This document shows, piece by piece, positions 6,768-10,374 of a stretch of 10,374 nucleotides of DNA. How positions within the stretch are numbered: position 1 is the first letter of the stretch; the number at the start of each line of letters is the position of its first letter. The position numbers and the translations under genes were made by a program. Origin of the DNA: Lysobacterales bacterium (GTDB taxonomy: Bacteria; Pseudomonadota; Gammaproteobacteria; Xanthomonadales; S139-57); NCBI GenBank assembly GCA_026993285.1, contig JALWTZ010000439.1:1-10374 (forward strand), given 5' to 3'. The notes under the pieces are model-generated. The model saw nothing but the letters and a program-made list of their open reading frames with translations. It had not been told where the DNA came from and ran no database searches.

Positions 6768-7958
6768 ATGAAAACGAAAAACACCCCTCTGCTGTCATTC
6801 GGCCTGCTGCTGATGAGCAGCCTGACGACTCTGCCCGCACACGCCGAAGCAGACCCGACAACGCCGGACAGCCTTTGCCGGAACCAGTATCAGGAATCCA
6901 TGAAACAGGCCTGGAGCACACTGGAGGCCTCCAGCATTCCCAGCTGCGGAGTGGACGAAGATGTTCCCGAAATGGTTGCAGCCGACCAAGCGCAGATCAA
7001 AGCCGAACTGGCCGCCATGCCTGCCGATACCAACCTGCAACTCTATCGACTGCTGCTGGATTATGGTGATGAGCAACAAAAGCTGGCACTGGCATCCTTG
7101 CTGCAACAATACCCCTTGGGCCATTTTTCCCCAGGCATGCTGTACTGGCTGGCAACAAGCTGCCCACAGCTGGAAGCCTGCAGCCCGGCAGCGATCCTGC
7201 CACAACTGAAACAGCGCGCACCGCAGTGGATGGGCACCTGGTTGCTGGCCCTGCAGGAACTGCCTGCGGAACAAGACCCGACCCCCATTCTGGAAAAACT
7301 GGCTGCCAGCCAGACCAATCCCGTTCTTTCGCTGATGCCGGGTAGCGTCCAGGCACGCGAACAATATATGCAACAAGTGCTGCAAAGCCCCACAATGCAA
7401 CAATGGCTGGATTCGCATCTCGATCCAGCCGCCTACAAGCTGAGCTATTCCGCGGGCCTGATTGCCCAGCAACCCGAAAACTGGTCACCGCTGGACTTAC
7501 GCTGTCGGCAACAGGTCCAGCAAAACAACCGCCCTGGCATTGATGCCTGCCTGCGTTTTCTGGATGCACTGGCGCGACAGGATCGTGGTGTCAATCAGAT
7601 GCAACGCAGGATCGCCCTGGATATTCAGGCACACCTGCTGGAAATGCTGGAACGGAACGAACAGGCCCAGGCCGTTCGCAAGCAGCTGCTTATGGAAAAA
7701 AACCGGGCCACCTTCCGCATACTGGATCTACTGATGGATTACAGCTGCAGCGATCCTCAGGCAGCCGCCTTGCTGGAAGGCTATCGCACACACCTGAACC
7801 AGGGTGGTGAATTCCAGGCACTGGACTGGTTTGAACAGGCCAGCGCACCCTATCTGGAAAGCCATCCCACTCTGCGCGACTACCTGCAGCAGTTACAGCA
7901 AGCCCAACAGCAACGGACACAGTGCCTTGCACAAAACCAACAAACGGCAAGCCGCTGA
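6768..7958 (+). CDS. Secreted eight-cysteine protein of unknown function, paralogue A
   Basis: 396 residues from the ATG at 6768, chosen because GGGAG lies 7 bases upstream and a signal peptide begins there (MKTKNTPLLS..., likely cut after AHA at residue 26). Upstream in-frame starts at 6696 (TTG) and 6735 (ATG) would bury the signal. The mature protein is rich in Gln, Leu and Ala and looks all-helical, possibly a helical-repeat solenoid. It has eight cysteines, at 37, 60, 132, 138, 246, 261, 327 and 386, suggesting up to four disulfides in the periplasm. I recognise no known domain. It is a paralogue of the next gene, sharing for example GTWLLALQELPAEQDPTPIL (156-175) against FTWLLTLMTLSPEEDPQDIL. 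The two genes are 33 bases apart and probably form one transcript. Confidence 0.85.
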   Translation: MKTKNTPLLSFGLLLMSSLTTLPAHAEADPTTPDSLCRNQYQESMKQAWSTLEASSIPSCGVDEDVPEMVAADQAQIKAELAAMPADTNLQLYRLLLDYGDEQQKLALASLLQQYPLGHFSPGMLYWLATSCPQLEACSPAAILPQLKQRAPQWMGTWLLALQELPAEQDPTPILEKLAASQTNPVLSLMPGSVQAREQYMQQVLQSPTMQQWLDSHLDPAAYKLSYSAGLIAQQPENWSPLDLRCRQQVQQNNRPGIDACLRFLDALARQDRGVNQMQRRIALDIQAHLLEMLERNEQAQAVRKQLLMEKNRATFRILDLLMDYSCSDPQAAALLEGYRTHLNQGGEFQALDWFEQASAPYLESHPTLRDYLQQLQQAQQQRTQCLAQNQQTASR

Positions 7959-7991
7959 TTTCAGTGCATGAATCTCACAAGGAGCGCGCTT

Positions 7992-9299
7992 ATGAAAAAA
8001 CTGACCACTACACTGCTGTTCACACTGGCACTGGGCACCGCACTGGCCGGTGATGAATCCTTGAATACATCCCAAGCAGACGCGAATGAGCCCGAAGCGG
8101 CAGAACTAGCCTATAAGAAAGCGCGGAATGCCTGCGATCAGCTCTATGCAAACCGATGGAGAGAAGTCCAGGAACGCATCCAGGAAGCCCACCCTGAATA
8201 TTGCGATCTCTCACAGTACATGCTGTACCCGGAAGACCCTGAAACTTTCCAAAAAAAGTTGAATCAAGTACTGACTGAACTCCCCATGAATGATGATCTT
8301 CGTGTGATTCGCTATCTTTCCTTACCTAAAGTTGCACAACAGAAAGATCAAAAAAAATGGGAAGAACAGGTGGATATCCAGAAACTGTCCAACCCGGTAC
8401 TGGCACTGTTCACACAACACTGCATCCAAGATAAGGGTCGCTGTGACCCACACCCCCCACTGAAAGCTTTGCAACTACGGGAGGAAGACTGGTCGTTCAC
8501 CTGGCTGTTGACCCTGATGACGCTGTCACCAGAAGAGGATCCACAGGATATCCTTGCTTTACTGGCCAACAGTGAAAAGATCGAAAGCCTCTGGATACAA
8601 CCCGAGCTACTGAAATACCTGCTCCTTTTTACCGATCAGGTCATGGATACGGATGTCTTCCATGAACAGATTCCAGAATCAGCCAATGAAGAACTCATGG
8701 CCATCAACCGCTACACTCTGGCACAACGGCTGAAGACAGAATATAGCTATCGACCTTGGCTTGATCTGGATTACCACTGCAGACGAATGTTGGACAATGA
8801 CCTGACTATCGCTGCGGAAGACTGTTACCGCTTTGCAAGGAAAGGCATCAACCGACAACAAACTTTTAGCGAGCCCGCAATCATGGAACTGTATTTCTAT
8901 GCCTTGGACTGGTTGCTAAAAGAAGATCTTGAACAGGAACACGCCAAGCTGAATCAACAGCGTGAATCACTGCATCAATTGAAAGAAATCATGATAACGC
9001 GGCTACAACAGTTGACCCCCGTAGCATGCAGCCATCCCGAAGCCGCACGATTGATTGCAGGCTACATGAAAGAACGGCTTCTGCACGGGCAAATTTCCGC
9101 TTCCCAGTGGTTCACTCAACAGGACATATCCGAAATCCCCAAACTGGATGTGGAAAAACTGATGCTGGAATACGGCAAGGAAGAACTGGAAGAGGCTGCC
9201 CTGCAACGAGCACAGTGTCTTGAAGAAGCCCGCGCTCTTGCCCCCGAAGTGGAAGAAAGCTTCGGGCAGTGCGGCCCAATGGATAATACCAGCCAGTAA
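7992..9299 (+). CDS. Secreted cysteine-rich protein of unknown function, paralogue B
   Basis: 435 residues from the ATG at 7992, which has AAGGAG 7 bases upstream and opens a signal peptide (MKKLTTTLLFTLALGTALA, cut after Ala19). An in-frame ATG at 7968 lies before that ribosome site and is rejected. The mature chain is acidic and helical, with cysteines at 48, 71, 144, 151, 263, 278, 346, 409 and an extra one at 427. The first eight match paralogue A in order, and the intervals are nearly identical (23, 73, 7, 112, 15, 68, 63 against 23, 72, 6, 108, 15, 66, 59). I recognise no known family. Base composition differs from the surroundings: 8221-8400 is about 42% GC by direct count, while 9721-9780 in radA is about 72%. 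It is convergent with radA, 44 bases apart. Confidence 0.86.
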   Translation: MKKLTTTLLFTLALGTALAGDESLNTSQADANEPEAAELAYKKARNACDQLYANRWREVQERIQEAHPEYCDLSQYMLYPEDPETFQKKLNQVLTELPMNDDLRVIRYLSLPKVAQQKDQKKWEEQVDIQKLSNPVLALFTQHCIQDKGRCDPHPPLKALQLREEDWSFTWLLTLMTLSPEEDPQDILALLANSEKIESLWIQPELLKYLLLFTDQVMDTDVFHEQIPESANEELMAINRYTLAQRLKTEYSYRPWLDLDYHCRRMLDNDLTIAAEDCYRFARKGINRQQTFSEPAIMELYFYALDWLLKEDLEQEHAKLNQQRESLHQLKEIMITRLQQLTPVACSHPEAARLIAGYMKERLLHGQISASQWFTQQDISEIPKLDVEKLMLEYGKEELEEAALQRAQCLEEARALAPEVEESFGQCGPMDNTSQ

Positions 9300-9316
9300 A
9301 CGATATTTACTCATGC

Positions 9317-9332
9317 GGCACAGGGAAGTGCC
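9317..9332. terminator. Small hairpin in the convergent gap, weak terminator candidate
   Basis: GGCAC pairs with GTGCC around a 6-base loop in the 44-base gap between paralogue B and radA. The place is right for a bidirectional terminator, but the stem is only 5 bp and no T-run follows on either strand. Confidence 0.2.
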
Positions 9333-9343
9333 ACCTACCCCCC

Positions 9344-10374
9344 TCAAAACGCCTGATCCAGCGCCTGCACCAGCTGTTCCACGGCAATCACCTCCAGCCC
9401 CGGCAGGGCCTTGCGCGGGCGGTTGGCCGCCGGCACCAGCGCCCGGGTAAAGCCGTGTTTCTGCGCTTCACGCAGGCGCTCCTCGCCATTGGCCACCGGG
9501 CGGATCTCACCGCTCAGACCCACTTCGCCGAAAGCCACCAGCCCCTCGCGCAGCGGGCGGTTGCGAAAGCTGGAGAGTACCGCCAGCAACAGGGGCAGGT
9601 CGCTGGCGGTTTCCGACAGGCGCATGCCGCCCACCACATTGACGAAGACATCCTGATCACCCAGGGCAATGCCGGCGTGGCGGTGCAGCACGGCCAGCAA
9701 CAGGGCCAGGCGGTTCTGCTCCAGCCCCACCGCCACCCGACGGGGATTACCCAGCTGGCTGTGGTCCACCAGCGCCTGCACTTCCACCAGCAGCGGGCGG
9801 GTGCCCTCGCGGGTCACCAGCACCACCGAACCGGGCACCGGGCCGGGATGACCGGAAAGAAACAGGGCGCTGGGATTGCTCACCGGCTTCAGGCCCTGCT
9901 CGGTCATGGCAAACACGCCCAGCTCGTTGACAGCGCCGAAACGGTTTTTCATCCCGCGAATCACCCGGAAGCGGGAACCGCTTTCCCCCTCGAAATAGAG
10001 CACGGTATCCACCATGTGCTCCAACACCCGTGGCCCGGCGAGCGCGCCTTCCTTGGTGACATGCCCCACCAGCACCACGGTGGTGCCGCTTTGCTTGGCG
10101 AAGCGCACCAGCTGGGCGGCGGATTCCCGCACCTGCGCCACCGAACCGGGGGCGGACTGCAACTGCTGGGTGAACAGGGTCTGGATGGAGTCCATCACCA
10201 GAAAGGCCGGCTTTTCCTGCTGACAATGAGCCAGCACCGTCTCCACGCAGGTTTCCGCCAGGCAGCGCAGGCCCTCGGCTTCCAGCCCCAGCCGGCGGGC
10301 GCGCATGGCCACCTGCCCCAGGGATTCCTCCCCGGTCACATACAGCGGCGCCAGTTGTTCACGCAAATGGGCGG
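9344..10374 (-). CDS. radA: DNA repair protein RadA (Sms), N-terminus cut by window edge
   Basis: 342 codons are visible, ending at 9344, and the frame stays open to the right edge; roughly the first 115 residues are missing by comparison with the E. coli protein. RadA is a RecA-like ATPase that promotes branch migration of recombination intermediates. Visible are LYVTGEESLGQVAMRA, the Walker B region FLVMDSIQTLF, VLVGHVTKEG, the RadA signature KNRFG (codons at 9935-9949), and the C-terminal Lon-protease-like domain with DVFVNVVGGMRL and FGEVGLSGEIRPV. The N-terminal zinc finger and Walker A loop lie outside the window. The TTG at 10366 is internal, since the reading frame and homology continue upstream of it. 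It is convergent to paralogue B. Confidence 0.97.
   Translation of the reverse strand, partial: AHLREQLAPLYVTGEESLGQVAMRARRLGLEAEGLRCLAETCVETVLAHCQQEKPAFLVMDSIQTLFTQQLQSAPGSVAQVRESAAQLVRFAKQSGTTVVLVGHVTKEGALAGPRVLEHMVDTVLYFEGESGSRFRVIRGMKNRFGAVNELGVFAMTEQGLKPVSNPSALFLSGHPGPVPGSVVLVTREGTRPLLVEVQALVDHSQLGNPRRVAVGLEQNRLALLLAVLHRHAGIALGDQDVFVNVVGGMRLSETASDLPLLLAVLSSFRNRPLREGLVAFGEVGLSGEIRPVANGEERLREAQKHGFTRALVPAANRPRKALPGLEVIAVEQLVQALDQAF

Overview
This window looks like a chromosomal segment of a moderately GC-rich gammaproteobacterium. The signs are the ffh / ypjD / corB arrangement (the same neighbours as in Escherichia coli), a PilZ protein very close to Pseudomonas PA4608 (MapZ), and a RadA of proteobacterial type. 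I cannot name the genus. No tRNA, rRNA, CRISPR, insertion sequence or phage gene was seen.

Layout. On the left, two minus-strand genes run towards the window edge: ffh (signal recognition particle GTPase) and, 14 bases behind it, a patatin phospholipase gene cut by the window start. Where its sequence stops, the latter is entering a POTRA-like region, so it is probably a PlpD-type (type Vd) secreted autotransporter. A 91-base divergent intergenic region separates ffh from a tight plus-strand run of five genes: ypjD-like membrane protein, corB, a PilZ protein, a DUF302 periplasmic protein and a periplasmic CHAP amidase. Spacings in this run are -4, -20, +21 and +2 bases, and a good intrinsic terminator follows at 6497-6524.

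A 339-base gap (6429-6767) holds the terminator, a hairpin overlapping a perfect AGGAGG ribosome binding site, a 30-codon ORF behind that site, and a second inverted repeat. Two secreted proteins of unknown function follow (6768-7958 and 7992-9299). They are diverged tandem paralogues sharing eight cysteines at almost identical spacing. On the right, convergent to them, is radA on the minus strand, cut by the window end.

How it fits together. The left and centre are housekeeping genes (protein targeting, metal-ion transport or sensing, c-di-GMP signalling). The stretch from 5128 to 9299 is accessory: four or five small-to-medium exported proteins, cysteine-bearing, lying between the PilZ gene and radA, which are neighbours in Pseudomonas as I recall. 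The most unusual item is the eight-cysteine paralogue pair with its structured leader region, which matches no family I recognise.
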